Of a stretch of DNA of 64,000 nt, positions 38,228-48,229 are shown in pieces. Each line of letters begins with the position of its first letter. The stretch's first letter is position 1. The stretch lies in NCBI GenBank assembly GCA_029204225.1, contig CM055095.1, forward strand, positions 73,772,560 to 73,836,559, in the 5' to 3' direction. The stretch is from Diphasiastrum complanatum (lineage: Eukaryota > Streptophyta > Lycopodiopsida > Lycopodiales > Lycopodiaceae). The notes beneath the pieces were generated by a model. It was given only the letters and a program-made list of their open reading frames with translations, had not been told where the DNA came from and did no database searches. The translations under genes were made by a program, and so were the position numbers.

Positions 38228-38687
38228 TGTTAGAATTAGCAATTTTCACATGGTTTTTGATGAATATTAGACATCTATGTGGATCCACACGTGTGAGGAC
38301 CTGTCCACACGTGTGAAATGACACTTTGAATATTCAGATCTATTATGATTAGCTTTCATTTGAGTCTAATATGACATCTCCTAAATTATAAAAGTTAGGT
38401 CCTGGATTGTAGGAATCTAGAAGGTCAACACAAACCACCAATGGATGATGTGGCAAACTTGATAGATCTTATCCAAAGTGGATATGGATAAGTACAATGA
38501 GCTATCCTACACGTGTTGGATGTAGCTTAGAGAGAGATTATGGTGAATTTGTACTTGATCCATGATGGATCCATTATTGAGCTGATGATGAGAAATCTTG
38601 GTTTGTGAAGCTATCATTGTGTTTTGACTCTCTTAAGCACTTTCTTTGTGGATGAATGCTTTGTAAATTATAAGTAAACTATTTCTC
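38228..38687 (+). mobile_element. Copia LTR shared by pol (upstream) and gag side (downstream)
   Basis: It starts TGTTAGAATTAGC right after a purine tract (GAGGAGGAG) that follows RNase H, as a 3' LTR does. It is also followed by a degenerate primer-binding site and a copia leader, as a 5' LTR is. It carries two CCACACGTGTGA palindromes at ~38285 and ~38308. The 3' end is inferred from the primer-binding site. Confidence 0.65.
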
Positions 38688-38699
38688 TGTTATCAGGCC
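38688..38699 (+). promoter_or_regulatory. Degenerate primer-binding site
   Basis: TGTTATCAGGCC resembles TGGTATCAGAGCC with one substitution and a two-base deletion. It is supported mainly by position between LTR and leader. Confidence 0.4.
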
Positions 38700-39177
38700 G
38701 TACAGTAGCTGTACTTCACACATGTGAAGCCGCGGATCATCTTTTTTTATTGTTCTTGCTTGGAAACACAAAGATTGTTAAGTAGAAGCCAAATTCGGAA
38801 GCTAGTCTTGATATAGATCAAGATCCCAAAAAACCAATCACTCTTTGTGATCATTTGTAGATCAAATTCAGTCCATAAACTCTGAAATTTGACATCATTG
38901 GAGTCTACAAGAAGATATATCAAGTTTTTAAAAATTGCATATAGAATTTGAGATATTCAAATTTTTTGTGATTTTGTCAAAACCCTAATTTTGATTAGAT
39001 CTCTAGTTTGTGAGGTTACTGAACTTCATTTGAGCGTGTTTCAATCTTAGGAAATGGCAAGAATCATTAGATTAAGGATAGATCATAGGTTGATCAAGAT
39101 TTCACTATTCTATGTGTTGATTTTCTAGTTAGAAGTGCTAGAAGAGATTTGAGAGGTTCTACATCTTTGTGATATCT
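38700..39177 (+). other. Copia 5' leader, left part (split by gypsy insertion)
   Basis: It matches the leader of copia A (minus strand, 7575-8135): TTTTTTGTGATTTTGTCA, GTTTCAATCTTAGGAA, ATAGGTTGATCAAGATTT, TTGAGAGGTTC and TTTGTGAT. The match then resumes at 45911 on the far side of the gypsy element. Confidence 0.8.
39173..39177. repeat. Target-site duplication TATCT (left)
   Basis: TATCT directly precedes the gypsy LTR start at 39178 and is repeated at 45911-45915 after its 3' end. Confidence 0.9.
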
Positions 39178-39432
39178 TGTTGGAGGGTTTTCGGATCCCA
39201 AGACAAACATAACCCTAGTTAATAAGTGAGAGGGATTTGGCACCCTGCGTGTGTAAGTGCAACCCGATGTCACATAGTTATTTGATTGATTAGTTAAATG
39301 TTAATAGAAGGACTTTAGGACTTTTCGTGGGACTTTTAATGTCGCAGGGCCTAAATGTCAAGTTAGTGAATAAAGTTGGGTTTCCCTCCAATTTTGATGG
39401 TTCCCACACTTTTTTAAATTTGAATAAAAAGA

Positions 39433-40244
39433 GAGATGCCCAGATGGGATATCGAGATCCACAATATGGAGGCAATCCAGCAGCAAGACTACGACAATCT
39501 ACTCTTGGATACCCAGAATGTCTAGCTTTGCCTGCCTTACCAAAACATTTCGCTCCTCCTGCCAATTTGATGGAACCAGAGCCTTATGGAAGAGCTGAGC
39601 AATGGAGCTATGGTAATGATCAGGAAGGTGGATCTCTAGAACAGTATGCCATTTATGCTGCCGCTCAACAACAAGCCTCGAGAAATTGGGCCAGAGCACC
39701 ACTTGGATGCTTTGCATGTGGAGAAAATCACAGAGTTGCAGAATGCCCAAATAAAGGAGTTAACCTAATTTCTACAAAGCTATGTACAAAATGAGGTCTT
39801 ACAAAGACTAAGCCTACTACTTTTGCTATTAAGCTAGCTGATCATACGACGGTTCGTCCACAAGGAATGGTGAAAGATATACCTGTCAAGATTGCAAGAG
39901 TATAGTTCGTCATTACTTTCATTGTGATGGACTTACCAGAAGCACCAAATGTCTACCAAGTTATCTTAGGATGTCCATGGTTACGAGTTGCGCAAGTAAT
40001 TCATAATTGGGGTACCGGCAAAATCACTTTTGAAAATCGTGAACGTGTAGTTAAAATTGATCCTACAACTTGGACTATCAAGCCAGTGGTTCAAAAAGCG
40101 GATGACGATTCATCAACAATGGATCACACTTGTGATCGACTAGAGAATTGGAACGAAGCTCTTGCAACAATTGATTGTATAGTAGGATATATGTGTCAAC
40201 AAGATATTCAATCAGAAATGAGCGAGATTTCCTTGTTAGATTGA
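39433..40244 (+). pseudogene. Gypsy gag C-terminus and protease region
   Basis: The frame to 39794 ends in a zinc knuckle (CFACGENHRVAEC). After a stop near 39794 the protease-like region reads FAIKLADHTTVRPQGM, VKDIPVKI, a stop (TAG, ~39903), then NVYQVILGCPWLR and IHNWGTGKITFE. No DTG/DSG triad is visible in what remains. Gag joins directly to LTR sequence on its left, marking a deletion junction near 39433. Confidence 0.8.
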
Positions 40245-40247
40245 ACT

Positions 40248-41249
40248 TTGGATATGCCAATCACGTTTCCACTAAATGTGCTGAATGTAGCCTGGATATC
40301 AACGGAACCTATACCAAATCCAATTGAGGATGATCTCCTACCAATGAGCCATGCCTTAACTTATGATGGCAATGCAAAACTTACGGATGAACAGATTTTA
40401 CATCATATGGATCCGACCAGATTTGGAGTGCGTAATGTTCCTGATGAACGAACAATCAAATCGCCCAAAGCGGTTATATTGAAGGGAGACAGGATGACAG
40501 GTTCGATGACGAAGAAACAAGCAAAGCAACATTATAATACGGTCCTAAAATGGGAAAATCTCCCTCAAAAGATTGATTTAAAGGAAGTGCCACCTCTATT
40601 GGATAAAGGCAAAGGAAAAGTCAAGAATGATTCTTCAAGTCAGATCTCTAGCAAGACATCATCGTCTAGGAAGTCTTCACTTGAGAAGAAAGATTTATCA
40701 TCCCGAAAGTCATCACCTCCATGATCAATTCCTGCTAAGAAGACTGAATGAAGATCCAAGACAAGTCCTTTCGAAAAAGAACAAGTAAATGTAGTCCAAC
40801 ATGATATGCCAGAGCATTTTAAACGTTATACATTGGATGATGTGGTTATCATGTTACCTAAAGCACATCGTGAACCTGAAGAACACATGCCAGAATCTAA
40901 AGAGGTTTACGATGGCTCAGCTATGACGCAGCCAATGAATCTTGCCAAACCAGGAGAACCGAAAAAGATTGTACAAGTGGGATCACAACCTACTCCTGAA
41001 CAGTATCAAGCACTCTGTTTGCTACTTAGTAAGTATCAAGATTGTTTTGCATGGACTTATCAAGATTTGAAGGGTATTCCGACATCAGTCATTGAACATA
41101 CCATACCTTTAGTACTTGATGCAATACCAAAGGTTACAAAGTTCTATCGTTGTAATCCTAATGTGGCAGATCTGATAAAGAAAGAACTTCAGAGATTGCT
41201 TGACGCTGATTTCATTTATGAGATCGAGCATACCGAATGGATTTCATAG
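40248..41249 (+). pseudogene. Gypsy protease-to-RT linker
   Basis: Frames 40248-40724 and 40806-41249 are hydrophilic, with a Ser/Lys-rich repeat (SSRKSS) and, near the end, the conserved approach to RT: CFAWTYQDLKGI, IEHTIPLV and LQRLLDADFIYEI. One stop at ~40723 separates the two parts. Confidence 0.7.
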
Positions 41250-42400
41250 ATTGTCATTGTTCTTAAGAAAAATGAGAAATTGCGAATTTGTGTGAATCTC
41301 AAAGCATTGAATAAAGTGACACGAAAGGATCACTTTCCGTTACCTTTTACAGAAAGCATTTTGGATCGCCTTGCTGGAGTGGAAGCTTATAGTTTCCTGG
41401 ATGGATTTAGTGGTTACAACCAGGTTAAGATTGCACTTGCCGATCGCCACAAAACTGCTTTTGCAACAGAATGGGACACCTATGCTTACAAAGTAATGTC
41501 GTTTGGACTCTGTAAACCAAGTTCATTCCAAAGAGTAATGCAATTTGCCTTTAAAGATTATCTGCAGAAATTTTTTGAAATTTACTTGGACGACTTGGGA
41601 GTTCATAGTACGGATACAAACCACCTGGATCGATTGGAGAAAGTCTTTGAAAGATGCCGCAAATATTAGATTTCTCTAAATCCAGAAAAATGCCAGATAT
41701 GGGTTTCTCACAGAGTGGTGCTTGAACATGTGATATCAAGACATGGTATTGCCACCAATTATTCTAAGATCAAAGTTATTGTGAATTGCCACCGCCAACA
41801 ACAATTCGAGGAGTTTATGTGTTTATGGGTCATGCGAACTACTATCGAATTTTTATTATCTTCTTTGCGGATTTAGCACGACCTATATACAAATTAACTA
41901 GTATTTCTATTTGGACATTAGAGGCATTAGAAGCCTTTGAAAAGTTAAAAAAAAACATTATCTTCAGCACCAATACTGCGTTCTCCAGATTGGACATTAG
42001 AATTTCATGTTCATATGGATGCCTCAAAATATGCCATTGGATCAGTTTTGACGCAGCCAGGTGACTATAAGAAGGATTATCCTATACGATTTGCAAGCAG
42101 ACAACTTACATATCTAGAGAAGAATTATTCAACAACAGAACGTGAAGCGCTAGCCATGATTTTTTCTGTTCGGAAATTTCGTCACTATCTCATGGAAATG
42201 CACTTTACATTTTATACAAATCATCAACCGTTACTTTACTTGGTAAATAAGATGTGTAATACTAGAAATATTGCAAGATGATTATTATTATTGACCGAAT
42301 TTGACTTTCAAATTGTGGTAAAAAAGAGGAAGCAATATTATTTAGCCGATCACGTTTCACGAATTGAATCCGCACCAGTTAATACTGAAGTGGATGATGA
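41250..42400 (+). pseudogene. Gypsy reverse transcriptase and RNase H
   Basis: RT: LRICVNLKALNKVTRKDHFP, LPFTESILDRLAG, FLDGFSGYNQVKIA, MSFGLCKPSSFQRVM and EIYLDDLGVHS (YLDD active site present). A stop at ~41669 and frameshifts at ~41800-41990 follow. RNase H (41990-42390): FHVHMDASKYAIGSVLTQ, RFASRQLTYLEKNYSTTERE, YTNHQPLLYLVN, a stop, then FDFQIVVKKRKQYYLADHVS. It would synthesise element cDNA and remove RNA; here it is broken by several stops. Confidence 0.9.
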
Positions 42401-42539
42401 ACTGCTAGATGCTGCGTTGTTCTATGTTGAAGCAGTACTGAGTGGACATCAGATATTGTTGAGTACCTGATGCTAGGACATTTCCATCTCTAATGTATGT
42501 CAGATAGAGAATCGAGATTAGAAAGATACCGGAAGCTTA

Positions 42540-43693
42540 GAGAGGAGTTTTTACAAAGACTCTTTGACAAAAGTACAGAAAAGACAATTGATTCATAAGG
42601 CTCAACCTTATCAACTAATTGCAGGACAATTGTATCATCGTGGATCAGATAATATTTTACGAAGATGTGTTTTACCGCATGAAGTACCAGATCTAATCAT
42701 GTTTTCACATGATGGCATGGGTGGAGGACACTTCTCTACAGATGGTACTGTTCGCAAACTTTTGCAATCCGGTTGTTGGTGGCCTACGCTTCATAAGGAC
42801 ACAGAAAATTTTATTCAGACATGTGATGTCTACCAGCGAGCACGACGGCCTACTCGCCACATTCGGTTTTATCGCAAGCACCGTTTGAAAAATGGGGACT
42901 GGATTATGTTGGTCCTATTCATTCCGCTGCTCAAGGATCTCAGACCCGATACATTATCATCGCAACTGATTATATGACCAAGTGGGTTGTAGCCAAAGCT
43001 ATCAAAGTGGCTGATGCGAAATCTACGGCCAAGTTTCTATATGAAAATATTATAATCGAATTTGGATGTCTGATCAAAATTGTTAGTGATCGAGGTACAC
43101 ACTTTGTTAATCAAACAATAAATTGTTTACTGGAAGATTTTTTTGTTATATACAGATTTAGTACTCCCTATTATCCTAGAGGGAATGGCCAAGCTGAATC
43201 TTCCAATAAGATTCTCTGCACCATTATTACAAAGACAGTTGAAGCGAGTCGCTCTGATTGGGAACATAAACTGTATGTAGCATTATGGGCATTCAGAATC
43301 GCTTACAAAAATAGTACAAATCAAACACCTTTTCAACTGGTTTATGGTCAAGATGTTGTTATGCCAATTGAATTTTTAATCCCATCTTTATGCATAGCAG
43401 CAACGGAACGATTAAATGATGATCAGTCTTTACAACTTCGTCATGAAGCATTGCACAAATTATGTGAAACCCTATTAATGACAGTTCATGCCTTAGCAGC
43501 AGAAAAAGCCCACCGCAAGGCATGGCACAATCGTCGATTGCACAAGAAAGATCTGGAAGCAGGAGATCTTGCATTGATGTACAAAACCAAGCTGATCAAG
43601 GGTAAGTTGAAGTTTACTGGGGAAGGCCCGTATAAAGTGAAAGAAATCTTGAACTATGGCGCAGTAATTCTTGAGCACTTGGATGGAAAATGA
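42540..43693 (+). pseudogene. Gypsy integrase
   Basis: The zinc-binding part is at 42660-42850 (HDGMGGGHFSTDGTVRKLL, GCWWPTLHKD, FIQTCDVYQRARRP). A frameshift breaks the GLDYV..IH region (~42890-42960). The core in 42974-43693 reads VSDRGTHFVNQTI, YYPRGNGQAESSNKIL and TPFQLVYGQDVVMP, then a C-terminal DLALMYKTKLIKGKLKF. Catalytic D (VSDRG) and E (QAES) are present; the first Asp is in the frameshifted part (DYMTKWV context). There is no chromodomain. Confidence 0.9.
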
Positions 43694-44389
43694 TTTGATA
43701 CTCCGATAAATGGCAGCTTGCTCCGCCAGTTCAGCAAGCCTGATCTCAATATATTTTTTCATTTTATTTGTCTTCAATTTTTTGTTTTCAGTAATTAATT
43801 TGCTGACTTTTTTTGGAAAAAGACAGTTAAAAATAAAAAATAAAAAATAAAAAAATAAGAAAAGACTGATGAGCAAAAGTCAGGAAGTCATCAACATAAG
43901 AAAAAGGAAACATAGTATTTTTATGGAAAATGATGTAGAAAACCTCTGTTTTGGGCAGATTTGGCCAATACAATATCAGAAACCTTCGCTGAGCTCTCAG
44001 ACTATACATTCACCCTTGATTTATCTAAATTGAGGTGGGCGAAGGTTTTTGACAAGAGAAAATTTAATTTTTGAGGTAGGCAAATGTTCAGTGATATGCC
44101 ATTTTGGGGACCTTCGCCGAGCATCATAACGTCATTATGAACCTTCGCCGACCTGCTAGATGATCTTAAAATGTCAAAATTAGACTGTCCATAGATTTAG
44201 ATTGTGGAAAAAAACATTTATGATAGTACTTGGGCGAAGGACCCTCTTGGGCGAAGGTTCATCCTTCGCCAGTCCTAGAAAACGTTCGCCTGATTGGTTC
44301 AGGTCCCTAGAAACTTTCGTCGAGATTTTTATAGCCTATTTTTACAGTACTGTACATGTCTGCAAATTTTTGTTCAGAACTGATCAGCC
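43694..44389 (+). promoter_or_regulatory. GCGAAGG / CCTTCGC motif cluster downstream of gypsy pol
   Basis: Nine or so copies of CCTTCGC or GCGAAGG lie between ~43980 and 44330, including a perfect hairpin GGCGAAGG-TTCAT-CCTTCGCC at 44250-44270. No frame is convincing. A role is unknown. Confidence 0.6.
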
Positions 44390-45127
44390 CAACTACTATT
44401 CAGTAATGGACCCACCAGATTCACCCTTAAGTTGGCTGAATTCAATTCATTCCTCACTTGTGCTAGCGAAGCTTTTGCGAATTTTTCTTGCGACCAAAGC
44501 CTTCCAAATTTCCTGCATTGCCTTCTGATACACTCTCACGCAGTTATAATTCCTTTCTGATCATCATGTCATCTACTGATACTTCCCAGTCTCCATGCTA
44601 TACTATCCATCGTGATGTCCCATCTACAACGGACATCATGATTCTTCTTAGCACAAGCATGGTCACTCAGTGGATGACCCTCGAAGCCTCTACTTACTGC
44701 AATGGGTATTCATGAGGGAGCCTTTTCGGGACGCATCAATATGAATTTCATCACTCTTGCCTTTAGTACGTGGAAGGAAGAGAAATCCAAGTTTTACATC
44801 ACCTTCCAAGGAGCCACACACAAGGTGCGCGTCACTGAGGCCGCACTTGCAACTATAGGAATCTCATCCGGTACGCAAGCCTCACCCAATCACAAGCACG
44901 CCAAACAGGCCATCAAGCCATACATTGACCTCACCAACGATCTGCATTGGACCCGATGGTCTCAGAGCAAATCAAAGATCAGCTGCCGATTGCTCAACTG
45001 TATTTCTGTGCGACTACGATGGGAGGCTCTTGGTAATCCCGCTTCACCTCATGGACTTGACTTTATAGAGAAGGTGCAGTATCATTTAATTAAGATTCGG
45101 CGTGAAGCCAATAAAAGTCCCCAATAA
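44390..45127 (+). CDS. Extra sense ORF between gypsy pol and 3' LTR, unknown function
   Basis: Frames on the plus strand, shifted twice, run MDPPDSPLSWLNSIHSS (from 44406), then SDTLSRSYNSFLIIMSS (~44527), and then the longest part, 44702-45127 (141 residues), with RINMNFITLAFSTWKEEKSK, FYITFQGATHKVRVTEAAL and WTRWSQSKSKISCRLLNC. This is more G/C-rich and codon-like than the flanking DNA and ends just before the purine tract. Plant gypsy elements sometimes carry additional ORFs in this position. I do not recognise the family. It may be frameshifted (a pseudogene) or partly spliced. Confidence 0.5.
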
Positions 45128-45177
45128 TTGCATATTGCAGGTGTTGTGGGACCGCCACCAGTTTTGGTAGGGGATAC

Positions 45178-45910
45178 TGTTGGAGGATTTGTGGATCCCA
45201 AGGAAACCCTAACCCTAGTTAATAAGTAAGAGGGATTTGGCGCCCTACATGTGTAAGTCCAACCCGATGATCACATAGTTATTTGATTGATTAGTTAAAT
45301 GTTAATAAAAGGACTTTAGGCCTTTTTGCAGGACTTTTAATGTCGCAGGGCCTAAATGTCAATTTAGTGAATAAAGTTGGGTTTCCCTCCAATTTTGATG
45401 GTTCCCACACTCTTTTAAATTTGAATAAAACAAGAGGCAAGACTAGACCAATAGGATTCAGAGGCCAGGGTCCTCCTCTCTACTATAAAAAGGGACCAAC
45501 TCGAGTTGCTCCTGATGTTCATTTCCTCATTTCAATAAAGCAGATTGGTTCTCTTTAGAAATGGATTGATGAATGTCCTTGTTCTTCCTCTCTTCTCCTC
45601 CATTTCTCATGCTTTCTTTGGATTTTGCTAATTGTTGGATTTGATCATTATTGGGATTGCTATTTCTTATGCTTTTTGTGAGAGAGAAAGGGAGAGAGAG
45701 AAGAGTAAGTTTCTATCATTGTTGTGGATTTAGGGTCAATGGATGTAGTGTTAATGGATGTTAGTGTTAGATTCTCCATTCATGTTAAAATCTGAACTAT
45801 ACTATTGCTCTCATGGGAATGAATCTCCGCATGACAACCAACTCCGTCTCTTTGATGCTAGATTGACTAGATCTTGGATTCAGGTTAGGCAAGGAAAGAA
45901 ACCCACTACA
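45178..45910 (+). repeat. 3' LTR of nested gypsy element
   Basis: A 733-bp LTR starting TGTTGGAGGATTTG and ending ACCCACTACA. The first ~255 bases match the truncated 5' LTR (39178-39432). It contains a TATA-like CTATAAAAAG at ~45482 and AATAAA at ~45534, plausible promoter and polyadenylation signals. It is followed by the TATCT duplication. Confidence 0.9.
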
Positions 45911-45994
45911 TATCTTCTTGAGTTCATTTGTTGACATTCAAGGAGTGATTTGTGCATTGGAACAGGTTGAAAGAGACGATCAGGTCACTTCAAC
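45911..45994 (+). other. Copia leader, right part (continues from 39177)
   Basis: It resumes the copia leader after the gypsy insertion: CATTTGTTGACATTCAA, TTGCATTGGAACAGGTTGA and TCAACATGG, matching copia A. The first five bases are the target duplication. Confidence 0.85.
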
Positions 45995-46780
45995 ATGGCT
46001 ACAAGTGGAGGCTTTATGTTGGAGAGCAATGATAGGCTTATCTCAATCAACTATTCTACTTGGAAGGTGAGGATGGAGTTCTTATTGGAGATGAATGACT
46101 TGATGGAGATTGTTGCAGGTGTGGAGGAGAGGCCTCAAGCACCTCAATATCAAGTGAGGTATGACAAGAGAGCAAAGAAAGCTCTACACATGATTACGAT
46201 GAATGTTACCAATGAGCTTCTCAAGGAGATTGGTAAGTGCACATCATCTTTGGAGGCTTGGGAAGCTTTGAAGAAGCTTTATGAATCCAAGTATACATCA
46301 AGAGTGCTTACTCTTAGGAGGCAAATATTTCAAAGTTTGCATAAGAAGGAAGAGAGTACTCATGCTTTTGTTTTGAGGGTTAAAGCATTCAATGATGAGT
46401 TAGCATGTATTGATGAAAGCATTAAGGAGGTAGAACTTGTTCAAGTTATACTTAATGACTTGTTGGATGATCATGATAATCTTGTTCAAAGTTTTGCTAT
46501 TCAAAAGACTTTGCCAAGTATTATGGATTTGCAAGAGATCTTGATGAATGAGGAGTATAGGCTTCAATCAAGAGGAGATGGATCTACATTGACATCTCAT
46601 TATGAAGAGGAGGCTATGTTCATCAAAGGCAAGTTCAAGGACAAAGGCAAAGGCAAGTGGTCTAAGGGGCAAGATCGAGTTGAGACTTCTTCTTTTGGCA
46701 AAAAGAAAGATAAGTCAAAGTTGAAATGCTTTTATTGTGGAATCAAAGAGCATTTTGCAAATGAATGTTTGAAGAAGTAA
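45995..46780 (+). CDS. Ty1/copia gag, intact to the zinc knuckle
   Basis: An open frame of 261 residues. The N-terminus DRLISINYSTWKVRMEFLL is the copia gag start; the middle (ITMNVTNELLKEIGK, AWEALKKLYES, LRRQIFQSLHKKEE, LVQVILNDLLDDHD) is the UBN2/retrotransposon gag domain. Near the C-terminus are a basic linker (GKFKDKGKGKW) and a CCHC knuckle (CFYCGIKEHFANEC, residues ~246-259). The ATG is favoured because the leader and the homologous gag of copia A start at the same residue. It ends right after the knuckle, where protease should follow, so the pol side is cut off. It would package element RNA. Its normal pol is missing downstream but the same lineage's pol lies upstream, across the LTR. 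Confidence 0.85.
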   Translation: MATSGGFMLESNDRLISINYSTWKVRMEFLLEMNDLMEIVAGVEERPQAPQYQVRYDKRAKKALHMITMNVTNELLKEIGKCTSSLEAWEALKKLYESKYTSRVLTLRRQIFQSLHKKEESTHAFVLRVKAFNDELACIDESIKEVELVQVILNDLLDDHDNLVQSFAIQKTLPSIMDLQEILMNEEYRLQSRGDGSTLTSHYEEEAMFIKGKFKDKGKGKWSKGQDRVETSSFGKKKDKSKLKCFYCGIKEHFANECLKK

Positions 46781-46984
46781 AGGCAACACCCTATGGTTTA
46801 AGGTTTGCGGTTTGAGTCATGCTTCTCCGTAAACAATGCCATTAATGGTTTCCTTCTAGCAATGACTTTGCGGGTCTGCTTGATTCAACTTTGCGTGTAG
46901 TTCTGCAGACTGACTTTGAGAGATAGAATTCTTGAGAGTAGAAGGAGGGCAAAGGGATGAGTAGGAGAAGATTAGAATTCCAAC

Positions 46985-47790
46985 ATGAGCCTGTGGCTTT
47001 TTTCATTAAGTTGGCTGATCAAATGACTGTTCCTCCATAGGGAATGGTTGAAGACATACCTGTCAAAATTGTCGGAGTATAGTTTGTCATTACTTTTGTA
47101 GGAATGGGCTTACCTGACACACCAAATGTCTACCGAGTCCTATTGGGATGTCAGGGTTACGAGTTGTGCAAGTAATTCATAACTGGGGTACTGGAAAAAT
47201 GGTTCACACTTCTTAAATGACGTGGTTGATAATGGCGTAATATTATTACCTTGTTTTACATTGCAAAAGTACTTTGTACTACCTCCGATGTAATGTCCAA
47301 GCAGAATCCACTGAAAAGACTATCTCCAAGATTTTGACGAAGATAGTTGAGACAAGTAGATCAGATTGGGAAACCAAGTTGTTCTCAACTATCTAGGCAT
47401 ATCGTACGACTCCTAATAAGGGCACTGGATGGGTTACACCCTTCCACCTCGTTTATGGTCAAGAGGCAGTAATGCTTGTTGAATTTTTAGTTCCTTCCTT
47501 GCGAGTCATGCAAGCTTTCTCTGCTGATCTATGTGAGAAAGTTGTGATTAAACAAGAAGTCCAAAATAGGCTATTTATGTTAGCCCAATTGTGTGAGACT
47601 TGACTCATCTTGTATCACGCACAATTAGTTAACAAACATCGACAAAAAACCTGGCATGATCATCACCTGCGCAATAAAGGTTTACACGTAGGTGATCAGG
47701 TGTTTCTCTATAAGATTTATAGACCAAATTGACCAAGAAATAAAGGCTATCTAGTCTTCCATTCTTTTTGTATAAAACATATTTTGAATA
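46985..47790 (+). pseudogene. Second gypsy scrap: protease piece joined to integrase C-terminus
   Basis: 46985-47215 reads FFIKLADQMTVPP, a stop, GMVEDIPVKI, a stop and FVITFVGMGLPDTPNVYR, paralleling 39820-39990. 47300-47790 jumps to integrase: NVQAESTEKTISKIL, SRSDWETKLFSTI, TPFHLVYGQEAVM and LHVGDQVFLYKI. RT, RNase H and the integrase core are deleted between them. No LTRs. Same family as the 39-46 kb element. Confidence 0.8.
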
Positions 47791-48229
47791 TTAGAGCTTA
47801 TTACTCTAACTGATGAAATATGTGTGCAGGTATCATTACCTAAAGACAAGAAATGAAACTCTAGATCAATGCTAACAGTTTGATATGTAGGTTCTAGAAA
47901 TAGAATCTAATGATGAACCATTTTATGGTGTGACTCCTAACCTTTTCTTAAGGGTATGTGCAGGTACTAAGAAGAGTACCTAAAGAATGAACTAAAGAAG
48001 CTTCTTAAAGCTTGAAGATGGTACCTGAAGAAGGCTTTTTCCAAAGTCTATAAAGAAGGCTCAAACGAGTCTATAAAGAAGGTTCAATTGAGTCTATGAA
48101 GATTTAGAGAAGAAACCAAAGCACTATTCACCCTTTGTGTCACACTCCACTATAATTGGGGATGGACAACCCCTAAAAAGAATGGCCTAGAAATTGATGA
48201 AAATTATGCAAGATAAGATGGACATATAC

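Larger units (their letters stand above)
39178..45910 (+). mobile_element. Ty3/gypsy element (non-chromodomain type) nested in a copia leader
   Basis: Order: truncated 5' LTR (39178-~39432), gag zinc knuckle, protease region, RT, RNase H, integrase (to 43693), a ~700-base GCGAAGG-rich spacer, an extra sense ORF (44390-45127), purine tract (GGTAGGGGA, ~45166) and 3' LTR (45178-45910). It is flanked by exact TATCT duplications. The ends TGTTGG...CTACA match between the LTR start and element end. Gag N-terminus, primer-binding site and the 3' two-thirds of the 5' LTR are deleted. Related scraps lie at 979-1495, 25943-26304 and 46985-47790. Confidence 0.9.

Noticed and set aside
38688-38699. A confident primer-binding site after the 38.2 kb LTR
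   Set aside because: Kept only as weak: it needs a substitution and a two-base deletion to match the tRNA complement.
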